A program made the translations under genes and the position numbers. A stretch of DNA of 64,000 bases from Effrenium voratum. Its lineage: Eukaryota; Sar; Dinophyceae; Suessiales; Symbiodiniaceae. Positions 35,330-46,900 of the stretch are shown here, piece by piece. The notes beneath the pieces are model-generated. The model had not been told where the DNA came from, made no database searches, and saw nothing but the letters and a program-made list of their open reading frames with translations. The stretch is from assembly GCA_963377175.1 (NCBI GenBank), contig CAUJNA010003101.1, positions 476,001-540,000 on the forward strand, written 5' to 3'. Each line of letters begins with the position of its first letter. Position 1 is the stretch's first letter.

Positions 35330-35397
35330 GGCGTCAAGAACAGTGGAAACCCAAGAGTTGCCGATGTCTCCACAAGAGCACAAGAAGTTCCGAGGAA

Positions 35398-35414
35398 CTT
35401 GAGCCCAAAATTGG
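35398..35414 (-). other. Possible relict spliced-leader sequence
   Basis: The minus strand reads CCAATTTTGGGCTCAAG about 70 bp upstream of the kinase ATG. The 3' part of the dinoflagellate spliced leader is CCATTTTGGCTCAAG. The match is complete apart from two single-base insertions. The upstream part of the leader (CCGTAG) is not seen. It may be a decayed relict of retroposition or chance. Confidence 0.3.
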
Positions 35415-36429
35415 AAGCAGTGGATATTTCCGGCATCCGGCCCTCGAACTAAAAAGTGCCCTGCGTTCGCAACGGGTCAATCTGGTGGTGAGAATGATAT
35501 TGCTTCTCTAGAAGCTTGTGACTGTCGTGGTTGTGTCCCAAATGCTTTGGTTTTGCCGCAACAGCCACTGCATGCTAACTCCATCTCAAACAAATAGCCA
35601 GGGAGTGCTTGAGGGATGACTCCGGACTTGTGCCTAGAGTTCTAGGGCACCTTCGGGGTATGAAGCGGAATCCACTTTGGACAAACTCATATGTCATGAG
35701 CGTGGTTTATTCAGTAAGAACCCGAAATTCCATGGTTGTCAAAGTTTTCTGGGGGCAATTGGCTGCCAAAGTGCAACTCTGACGGCACGTGTCGGAATGC
35801 AAGTTCTGCAAGACCTCCAATTTCCCAGGTCTAAGTGCCAGGCCGCGTCCTTGGCCTCGGCTTCCAACATCAATCCATGGAATGCCAAAGCGTCACAAGG
35901 TTCCGGACAGCACGATTACATGTTCGAAGCAAGCCAAGTTGTTGGAACACTGGTTTGAAAGGCTCTGTTTGCTCAGTACTTGGCTTGCATGCTGGTCACG
36001 CGCAACTGGACTCTGGATGATACGCTATCAATACCCCTTCAGAATCTGTTGCCCCCCAAGACCCTGCAATGTGTATGCCCTGTTCGATTTCAACTGGAAG
36101 ATGGAAGAGAAATGCCCGTCACTTGTCCTCCCCCAGGTCAAAGACCAGTCACTTGATCATGTGAAGTGAGCTTTTGGTCTGAGTGCGCCCGAAGACAAGC
36201 ACCGGGGCAACTGCATCGGCAAAAAATCACCTCTGACAGAACGCTAAAAACCGAAGCTTTAAATTAAGGGTGTAATCCCAGACTTGAAAACCTTTACCAA
36301 TGGCTGGTTTGCCCAGCTTGCTTTACAAACCACCTGAAACAGCTGGTTCCTGGCGTTCTTTTGGACAAACCAGTGGTAAGTGAATAGAACCCCAGCCAAA
36401 ACCAGAGTCACCTCTCTTTCAAACCCACC
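35415..36429. other. Interval between myosin tail and kinase; no gene seen
   Basis: About 1 kb without a recognisable exon. It should contain the end of the myosin-like gene (the exon at 36430-36586 ends in a GT donor, so at least one more exon follows) and the 5' leader of the kinase. Confidence 0.4.
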
Positions 36430-36586
36430 TCAAAGAGCCTATGAAGCTGCCAGAAAATCCACTCCCCGCTGTGGCTCGCGGCGGCTGCGGCTCGTGTTTG
36501 GCCATCGCCTGAGGTGCGGCATGTGTCGCATCCAATGATTCCCTTGGCAGAATCCCTCAGCATAGCTAGTTCCCAAAGCAGCTTCT
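36430..36586 (-). CDS. Myosin-like tail exon (or next gene)
   Basis: Reads KLLWELAMLRDSAKGIIGCD then TCRTSGDGQTRAAAA and GEWIFWQLHRLFE, ending at GAG|GTGGGT, a canonical donor. It is clearly protein-like but less coiled-coil than the preceding tail exons. It may be a tail-end domain or belong to another transcript. Confidence 0.55.
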
Positions 36587-37903
36587 TTAAGCGTCCCGGA
36601 ATCATCCAATCTCGTTAGTTCCAATTTACAACTCGGCCCAAGCGTACAGCGTTGAACCTTGCAGCTCCCTTCCTTGAGTTTTGGTGAGCCTCAGGTTCGA
36701 TGGTAGAGGTGTCCGCGCAACAGTGCAAGCCTATCAGAACAACCCACAAAAGCTAAACAAAGAGCCGAAAACATGAGCACCCAGTGACCCGTTACCAATG
36801 CGAAATCTGGTATCAGATCCTGGCAATATGTTTGTTACCAGGCTACCAGCATCCCTCAAAAAAGCAACGCGCAGCTGCTGGGCCCCGAGCTGAAGCTACC
36901 TCTTGCTGCTGCCTGCCGGAAGAGCACTGCATGCCTTGTACCCACTTCGCCAAACGATGATGTTGACATAATATGGCTGTGGCTCGAACATAGGTACCCA
37001 AAATGGCGCCTTGGTAAATGGAACCAAAGATTAAATCCTGCGTAACCCTGGCTCTTAAATTTTAAGCCACGCCCATATGATATGTTGACCATTGGACACA
37101 TCATGATTGCAAGTTCTATTCTTTTGGATTGCATCGCTCAGATCTGAATGCTCCAAGGCAACACCAACATTCGCAATCTGCGACCCTAAGTGCCCGCGCT
37201 GCTTGGACTTAATCCATTTGGCCCCACTCAAAGCACCAAGTCACCGGCGGGTTCCCTTCCACAAAAGCTTTAAGCTAGAAAACCCTACATTTCGCACCAA
37301 CACCTCTAGTTCCTAATCTTATCTGGTCAGTCCCTATGCCCCGAGGCGGCCTAAGGCGCTCCAGTTCTCGCTCTTGCTGCCGCCGAAGAGACTGCAAAGG
37401 CAAAACGGATCCCAAACAGACCCATCCCGGGCGGAAGAGACGGAAAGCTTGGGAAGACTACGCAATTGTCTAGTCACTCTCCCAGAAATGATAACAGCAA
37501 CTCAGGGCGTTCGCAAAGGACAATCTCTCGTGGACTCCATCAGCTCACTGTGCGCGCATGCGGGCGCCTCTCTCTCCCCTCTGTCTCTCTGTCTCTCTGC
37601 CTCTCTCTCTCTGCCTCTCTCTCTCTCTCCCTCTCGCTCTATCTGTTCAATCTGTCTATCTCCCTATCTCTCTCTCTCTCTATCTCTCTATCCATCTATC
37701 TCCTCTATCTCTCTATCTCTGTATCCCTCTGTCCTTCCATCCCTCTATCCCTCTGTCTCGCTATCTCTCTATATCTCCACCTCTCTATCCCTCTGTCCCT
37801 CTATCTTTCTAACTCTCTCTCTCTCTCTCCATACCCAACTGTCTAGCTCTATCTATCTATCTGTCTGTCTGTCTGTCTATCTGTCTATCTGTCTATCTAT
37901 TTG

Positions 37904-37939
<36 letters not shown>

Positions 37940-37946
37940 GCTAGCA

Positions 37947-37994
<48 letters not shown>

Positions 37995-40900
37995 CCAAGT
38001 CTGTCTATGTGTGTGTGTGTGTGTGCGCGTCGTGGATCTTAGTGCGGAGACCAAGCTCGGGAGTGTGGATATTGCACCGAAACCTGGGAGTTGTGATGCT
38101 AAGGATGGCAGTTCGCCTTGATCTGCCAAGGTTGCAAACTCCTGACAACTGCTGCTTGCCCAAGCCCCTGTTCCGATTCAGATCTGTTCAACCTTTCCTC
38201 TGCTGGCCACACTCACAACATGTCTTGTGACCTGGACGCTTGTGTACCAGAGGCACCGCAACTTGGGCGGTCCCTTTCGTTCAAACTGCAGCCTTCTGCT
38301 AAAAGCTCCTGCCTCCATCTGCTCCTGCTGCTGCTGCTGCAGAGCCTTCTGCTGCTCTTGCAGCTGCCTCACAGATCGTCTCTCGGATTATTTTGCGAGG
38401 GGGACGTGCTCAAATAAAATGGGCACTAAGTGTGGGTCCCGAGACCGCTCCAAATGGTTGGTGTGCCAAAGCTTTGAGTCTTGAGTTGGAACCTTCCATC
38501 AGATCCTGGGTGCCTGACGCGAAATTTGCAGTGTCTTCAACTGGGATGCCTGATTGTTGTTTGGATACCCGATACCATTTCAAAACCTCAGAAAGGGCTC
38601 CTCCAAAATCACGAACCATTGGCATGAAGCCGGGATTCACAACGATGCCACCGGAAATCTTGAACAGCTCTGCCACAGGTTGTCACAGCGGCAACAAGCG
38701 ACCATGGCTATCGACTCATCTCTTGTGACTTGCCAGTCCGAGGTGTTCTTTGTGGGAACGTTGTCACAAACGTTGCCACTGATACTGAAAGCTTCAGCGG
38801 GCAAAGACACTCGTGACTTGCACAACCCTAGACAAAGCAGCTGGGATGTGGTGGTGGTGCCTCTGAAAAGCAATCCACCCCGGCAAATACACCGATGGAA
38901 TCCAAAAACCTTTAGGAACTTGTGGTCTTGCTCTTAACGCAATCTTTGGTAGCTATCTGCCTTTTGGACAATTAGAGGGCAACAGAACCAAAATTCAACC
39001 GAAGGATTACTTTGTCGCCGAGTCTCTGCAAGAGCTGGGACTGCTGCAGCTTGTGTTCCTCATGCTGGCCGCGGACGGCTTCCAACTCCTGACTGGCGTG
39101 CAGACTAGCTGGCTCTGGCCCGATTGGCGTCGTCTTTCCATCCAACAGCCGCAAACGTTCGAAAGAAACAAGCGGGTGCATATTCCAAAAAGGGCAGCTT
39201 GTATACTGGGGAGACCTCTTTTGAAACATTCAAGCCATGTCGGTAGATGCTGTGACAATGCTGCAGCCTAGATGAAGCACCCCCAAGCCCCCCTGTCTGT
39301 GCATGGGCTGAAAAAAGCTGCGTAAGTGGCAGTGTAGGTGGGCTGTAGTTAAGGGTGGATGGATGCCGGAACGGGAAGCAACCTGGATGAACCTCAGTTT
39401 GACAAAACTAAACTCTCTGGGTGATAAGCGGTATGACCGGCCTTCGAAACCCCAGCATCCAGAAAGCAAATGGGTGCTCCTCTCCACTAGAGGTTTTGCA
39501 GCGTCCGACCACATCAAAGTGATGGGCAGCACATGGTGCTGCTTCCGACTGCCCAAGCATGAGGGAGTGAGGATTCACAAACTGCATATTGGCAATAGAC
39601 ATGCTTTTTGATGTGGCTGAGGTGAAGAGCGGGTTGTCAACATTTATAGAATTCAGCGGCCCATTCTGAAGCCCTCAACAAGCGCAATTCGCCAAGGGTT
39701 TGAAAAAGAGTCTAAACCCTCCTGGCCACTAGCTTCTGCAAGCAAAAAGGTCACGCGACATGCTCCCATGCACATACCATTCGTTTGCAGTGGACTCTGG
39801 GTTCCTTGACTGAAGCATACTAAAGTTTGCCATGTTCAGGTCTTTGTCACAGAAAATCGTTTCCCACATCACCCTTGACCCTCCCAAGTCTGACTGACGG
39901 CCCGATTGGCGCCTTCTGCTGAGCCTGGCGCTGTGCCTCGCGCTCCATCTCTTGCTGCGTCTGCTGCTGCTGGCGCCTAGGTCTCCGGTCTGCGCTACAA
40001 CTAGGTACGGGTACGTGCCAAAATAAGGAAACCCAACAAGGGGAGTGTGTGCGTGCTCCTTTTGTTTTCCTTTAAACCAACCTGCAAAAGGCGGCCTCAC
40101 ACTCTCATGGGGGAGTCTCTAATTCGAAATCACTCACTGTAAATGCTGCTTCCTGAGACCATCATGTTCCAGCCTCTCTCTGTTTCCACAAAAGGCTCCA
40201 GCAGATCTTGTGGGCATGTGTCAAAAGCGTTCGACCTTCTTATGCCTCAAAGTACATCAGGTACCAGTCACCTCTGGCATGGGGGGGCTACCTGGAAGGC
40301 TGACAACTAGGCATGTTAAGTTTGTCACGCTGCGAGGCGAGCCACGGGTTTCGGTGAAAGTTCATGTAAGCAAGCCACGGGGACTAAACCAAAATGAGGG
40401 AACTGCGCCCCATCTGCTTCCAGCCAACTGTAGCCCTCAGCAGCTGCATGTGTTCAAGTTCGAAGGATCTTGAGCATACACCCTCCCAAAGGAAGGAGTA
40501 AGTTGCTCCACGGGAAACCGCCGTTGGACTATGCGCGAGCTTGAGCACCACGCGAGCCGCCCATCCACACCCTACATACAACAAACCTGCAGCCGCGCAG
40601 CAAGAGCTTGTCTGCCTCCAACTTTTGCTCCATCAACAGGCGCATTTCCTCAAGTTGCATGCAACACGGCCCTTGGAGCAGATGCAAATTTCCTACTTAA
40701 CCGTTTTTGTCTGGAGGACTCCTCTATTGCTTGCCCAAATAAAAGCTATGCTGATCGAAATCCTGGGGGGCCTAATCGCGATCCACAATGCGCTTAATGG
40801 TTTGCAATATTCTTCACGTTGGAGCATGTACAATCCGTGCAACCCAAAATCCGCGATGGGAAAGAAGGCTTGACAGTGTTAGCTTCCGGCAATCTATCGG

Positions 40901-43900
40901 AGATCAGATGGAGCAAAGCTCCCGAACGCATACACACTCACATTGCCACGGATGCCCCAAACAGGCGTCGGACTTGCCATTGCAAACGGGCAAGCTCTCT
41001 GACAAGTATGAATTGGGCTTCGAAGTTGGCAAACTGGTCTCTCTATGGTTCATGTAGAAGATTGTGCGTTCAATGTGTCCGAGCCTGGCTAGCCAAATGC
41101 TGATACGGGATAAGACCACCTAGCAATAGTTGCTGTCCCAAGAACCAACGCGAGGAATGTCTAAGCAAAATACATGAAATGACTATGATGTTAAATGATT
41201 TCCAACGGTGGTTGCTGCAGTGACACTGAGGCTGGTTGAAGGTTTATTTACATGTGTAGGATGTGCTGATTTGGTAGTGGTTGCCAACTCGGGCAGGTTG
41301 GGACTTTCCTTGGCGCATGAAAGAACCAAGTCAACCAGGAATCGAAAACAACCAAAAAAACACCTCTATGGTTCCAACCCCCCCCCTTTGGCAAGAAAAT
41401 CCCCACCAGACCTCGGGTGCCTCTTGCCAAGAAGCCGACTTGGTGCCCTCGAGGTGCTGATGCCCAGCTTCGCTCTCCTGCAGCCTGGGTATTTCCAAAG
41501 CCGGGCGAACTAGCGGGGAACTGAACAAGGCTCAGCTGCCCCCCATCTCGATTAATAAAACACATCGTGTGGGTCGCATTGATGTTGTTTCTGTTGTTGT
41601 GGTTGAAAAGCCCGAACAAATGCCTGGTGCTTTGTAAAGCGAAATGCTGGCCAATGTGCTTGGGGCACTACGTGCGGGGAAGCACTCGCTTTTGATCCCG
41701 CATTTTGCGACATTGTGATCAAGAAAAACAAGGAGCATGCGTGAATTGATCTCGCGCGCCGCCCGGCAGTCAGCATGAATTCCACTGTCGCTCGTGGTGG
41801 ATAATTTGTGATGCGTGCTTACTGCCATAGCAAACACACAACTTCAAATACAGCGACAATAAGAAGCTTGGGCATGAATCTTGGTTTTGAGGGGACCGCG
41901 TGTCATGTGCAGGATCCTATTTGAACTTTGGACAATGGCCCACGTGAAATCTGAGGGCATAGACTATCCCTCCTCTAGATGGAATGTTCGCCATAACGTG
42001 GACAAACAATTGGTGGGCCCAAAATTGGAAGACTCTTTGAATGGCTGAGTGGCGTTTCAAGAGCAACCAAAGGGAAACCAACGGCCGGGCTGTTCAAAAT
42101 GGAGGGTCGGCAATCCTAATCCATAACACCGGGATATAGGGAAGCCACTACAAAGGGGACCAAATCCTTGCGTAACCCAAGGATAGGACCTTTGAACAGC
42201 CAACCACCGGTGGGAGCCTCTCATTTCAGCCCATTTGGCCATGGGTCAGAATCCTGTACCCCCAGTGAACATCCCAATCCCCACTAAAATAGGTTCTAAA
42301 ATAGGTGGTGCACCTACCCAAAATGGGACCCCATTGGTTTTGACCCACAGCCATTTGAAAAACCAGGGCGCTTGTGCTCCATGAGCTGCTGCAGAATCCT
42401 CAGATACCGCTTCCGTCGCGGGCAAATGGGGGAGGGCCCCGAGCTCGGCGGTTTTTGGGGAGACCTGGGAGACCTCTTAGAACAGGTTCTATGAATTTCA
42501 ACTGATAGGGAACCTTGCAAGTGGTTGGTGAAGGTCCACCAAAGGGTCCCATATTGAGGTTCACAAACAAGTGCCAATGCCAGGAACCTGCTGAGGCGGC
42601 ATGTCTCACAAACTGCTGAGGTGTCATCTGCAAAAGACCGTGCGATCAGGGACAAAATCCAGCAAACTGCATGGGGCTGGTCAGAGTTGAAATTGAGACT
42701 GAATCGCCTCGACCGTCAAGCAGCAAATCGCTATCAAAACCAGTACTGGAAAACATCCTCCTTTAGGTGTTCCGTGAAATGAGCTTGTTCAAACCAATTT
42801 TTAAAACAACCCTAGTCGGGACCAATAATGGTAACAACTTGCTCAAGTCGAATGTATGCAGCAATGAGACACGATTTGCTAGTGCAAAGGGCCGAGAAAC
42901 AGTTCAACGCTTGGGCCCCAACACTTCATGGTACACGTGTAAGAGACGAAAGGGTCATCGCTTGTTGTGTTTGTTTGACCTGTCTCATTGCCCCTCACCT
43001 GTGGGAGCTCCCGATGCAGTAGGACCCGTTTGGCGGTGGAGTGTCCGCCCACAATCCCACTCTTTGGGAATTCCCAAATGGCCAATCTCAGCCCAACTTT
43101 CAGGGAATTCCCACCAAAAGAAACAAACCAGGACAAAATGCGTGGACCCCCTGGGCCACGTCGCCTCCACTGGGTGGAGCGTTGACCCCTTCAACGAGCT
43201 GAAAGATGAGTTCGGTCGAACCCAACGTAAAAGAAACTCAGGAAACAGCACAAAAGTCCAGGGGACGAAATCCGCCAGAATCAGGGGAAACCCCCAACCG
43301 CGGATCTCCGCGCTTCTTTCCCGCTTTCCCGCCGGGGCGCTTGCCTCCGAAGACGCTCTCCGCCACGTGGCCCTTGTCCCCGCCCGCCGCCTTCACCAAG
43401 AGCCGGCACGCTGCCTCGTCCTCCACGGACTCCTCCAAGGTGGGCGCCAGCTTCGCGTAGCGCGCCCGGAAGCTCTGCCTGCGAGACTTGGGACCTCCGG
43501 TTGCGAGGGGAAAAGGGGGCACTAAGTGAATTGGGGTCCGTGTTTTTTGGAGGGTACCTTCTTCATCAGGCCCTTTTAAAGCTTTTGAATGGAAACCCAA
43601 AGGATATACGATTTTGGGGGTCCAATTACAAGTCCAGACGCACACCCAATTCTTGCTTGGCAGTCGATTTTAAAAGGGACCCCCTTTGGTTGCACCACAT
43701 TTGAGTGGCTCTGGAAGGGCTGGTGATGACACACGTTTGGAGACGGCCTTTCAATTGACACGGGCCACAATGATCCACCCCAGCCATTTCTGGGGCTGCC
43801 TCTTTCAGGGTATATTTTGAAATTGGAAATTGACCCTTTGCATGGGTTTTTGCGAAGCGGGACACCAATCTCTTTCATTGATCTCTTACGTTTGGTATCC

Positions 43901-46900
43901 CAATTTGCCCGTCTCTTGTTGATGAGGATACCCTTGCGATGGTTGCTTTAAGGGGGATCTACAACAAGGGCAAAAAGTTCGAAAGTTGGTGCCTGGAAAA
44001 GGAAACCACAAGGGCCCAGCACAAATCGTCGCCCTTGCGCTTCTTTTGAGGCTCGGACTGCTCCCTTTCAGATCTTTCACGCGGGTCAAAATCCAAATCG
44101 TACCCCCAGTGAACATCCGATTCAATCCAACCACTAACATAGGTTCTAAAATGGGTGGTGAATTCACCTATCGACCAAAATGGTATCCCAAAACGGTGTT
44201 GACAACCACAGCCACATTGGCCCAGGTGCAGAGACCAGATCTCGTTCACGCCCTTCTCCGCCAGCTGGGCCGCCTCCGCCAGGCGTAGGTGCCTCACCTG
44301 CTGCAGCAGCACTGGCCGGCTCCTGGGCCCAGCCCAAACCCAGCAAGACCCCGCAAACGCTATCAAAGCATCAAATGGCCATGGGTCAAAATCCTGTACC
44401 CCTGGTGAACATCAAAATAGATGGCAAATGGATGTTCATCCACCCCACAAATGGAGGCATGATTATGCCCCGTGTCCACATGCGTTTGCTCCCAAGTGAC
44501 CTGTGGGAGCTGTTTGACAGCCAGCGAAAGCCCGTCACATGCTCTTTTTTATTGCTGTTTTTCCGTAAGTGACCTCGTTTGGGCATTGGGGGCTACCCAA
44601 AATGTAAAGAATCACAAGGCCGGGGGCAGCTGCACCTGGGCAAAGGCCTGAAGGTTTGGGGAGGGGGGGGTGGTGGTTGAGGGTTGCCCTGGGGCAGATT
44701 ATGGAAGGGTCCGAGGGGATGCGCTTTGATGTCAGCTTGCTTGAACCGCCTATGAAACTTCGAAAGCTCGCTCTTTGAAGGTATTTGCCCCACCTTAGGA
44801 TGGGATGGTGCACGGTTGCTTTTGCCATCAACAGGTTTGTCAACTAAGAAAGTTTTACGAAGGGTGGCTTGATGATGGGTTTTGTCGGGCCTTTCCTAAT
44901 ATGCTCTGAAATGCAAACGTCCGTTGCCTGCCAAACCCAGCAAAGAGATGGGACACCCCAATACTATTTAAAACGGAGCTCTTTCCCGCACATTTAGAGT
45001 GGTATCCCGAGGCCGACCGTTTTCTCTCCTGGGCTCGCCATGCGGAAGAAGTGAAGGAGCCACATGAGCCATGGTCAGAGCATGTTGTCACCGCAAGGGA
45101 CATGGGAAAATGAGTATGTTGTCACCGCCCCTGGCTTTTTTGGGGAAACGCAAACAGACGCCCCCTGACGAAAACAGACAGTCCGAGTCCTTCCCCTTTT
45201 TGCTTTTCCCTCCCTATGCTTTGCCCCAACGGCCAGGGCACACCCTGTCAGCGGCGCCAAGGTCGTTGGGCCGCAGGCAGCACACCGGCCAAGTCTTGGC
45301 CTGGCCCGTTTGCCCGGTTGCATCTGGTGCACAAAGGAACCTGAGCGCCTGGCAAAAGGGTTTCTCACATATCGAAAGGTAGACCAAATCTGGAAAACCT
45401 ATCGAGAGATCGGCTTTCGGCGGGTAAGAGCAGAAACGGGCTTAGGCCAAGGAACACGACTAGTGTGGATACAATCCAAAGAGCAAAGCAGTCAGGAGAC
45501 CTGGAAAACCTGAATGCTTCCAATGTAAACTGAAACTAGTTGTGTAGCCGTCGTTCGTTAGGCCGAGGGTAAACCATTGAACCCAAGCTCTGTTTGTCCA
45601 TTTTGCATCGTTGAAGAAATCAGCCCAGTAATGATTCATTCAATCCAAGAATTGAACCAGGGAATCCATGAAGCCGCAAACACTCTGGCTGGGGGATTCG
45701 TCTGGGAATGCGTCCAGCCCCAAAATTTGGTTGGCTGGCTTCAACAGCCCGCAGAACATGAGGGAGCCCCGAGCATCAAGTTTGGCATCAGCTGAAAACC
45801 GGGCCCCCAAAAGCGGTTGGCTTGTGGCCTTCCCTCGCGAGAAGCAAGGCGAAGCCAAACCAGTCGAAGGTGGCACCCAATTCCCTTTGGATGAAAAAAG
45901 GAACTAAAACTAAGCAGCTAAGCACAACAAACCAAAGGGGAATGAAAGGGAAAACACTCAAACGCCGTGAACATCATGAACATCATAAACAGCAGAAACA
46001 AACACGCAAAAGGACCCCTCCCCCTTTTGCCAGCCCACCCTCCGCCTTCGCCTTCGGCTCCAGGCAGCTGGACAACGCCTTCAGGGCCTGAAATGGCAGA
46101 AGCGAAGGGACGCGCTGTCCAAACGGGTCTGCGCACTTCCAACTGGTGGGAGGACCTTTGGCCAAAGTTTGTTGGCTGGTGGCGGACAAAATCCAAACCA
46201 CCAAGCCACAAGGCTTGGTGTTTAGTTCAGTTATTCTGCATACGGAGCTGACATGTCGGGCTGCCGCAATGGAGGGTGTCTTCCCAATTTCACTTTAAAC
46301 ATCCTTTGCAAAAGACACGTCTCATGTGGGGGAGATGCCGCTAGACTAGAACTGCAAAAAGGGTTGGACCGCCCACAAAAGGGCATGCCACAATCCTTGG
46401 TCATTGTTCAACATATTTTAGACTTGAGACAGCGATGGAACGGACTCAAAAGCGGACCGAGGGTTCACGCCACAACCCTTCGCCTTGCCGCACGTATCCT
46501 GTTCCGGCTCTCGTCACAAACATGCACGGAGTCTTAGCCACTTGTCCGGCACGCATTGACCGGGTTGTTTCAGGCTGGCACATTGTCATTTTTGTAGATC
46601 TGCGGACAACACAGGCCGCAGACAGAAGAGTGGAGATATGTGGGGCCACCCGTTCCCAATTTTAAATCCGTGTACGCTGCCCAAACATCCCTCAGGGCCA
46701 TAGCCAAACTCCGTATGAGGTAATGAGATGTGTACCAACATCAAAAAGGGCTTCCGCCTTCATGTGGTTCGGCCTGCTCCCTGACTAATCCTTTTGGAGT
46801 TGACTTTGGTTCCCTTGCCATCGCCCTTCAGGAAGCCCACCCCACCCCCACTCCGCTCCTCCTCCGCAGCATCCGTGCCCGACGCCGGCTTCACCGCCAA

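Noticed and set aside
34412..35383. One 323-codon minus-strand frame as the kinase N-terminal protein
   Set aside because: It contains both exon 1 and exon 2 segments, but the sequence between them is intron-like and would interrupt the conserved SSGAVGMG motif.
46500..46665. Plus-strand gene candidates in the myosin interval
   Set aside because: Plus-strand frames here lack motifs and splice context, while minus-strand exons in correct myosin order surround them.
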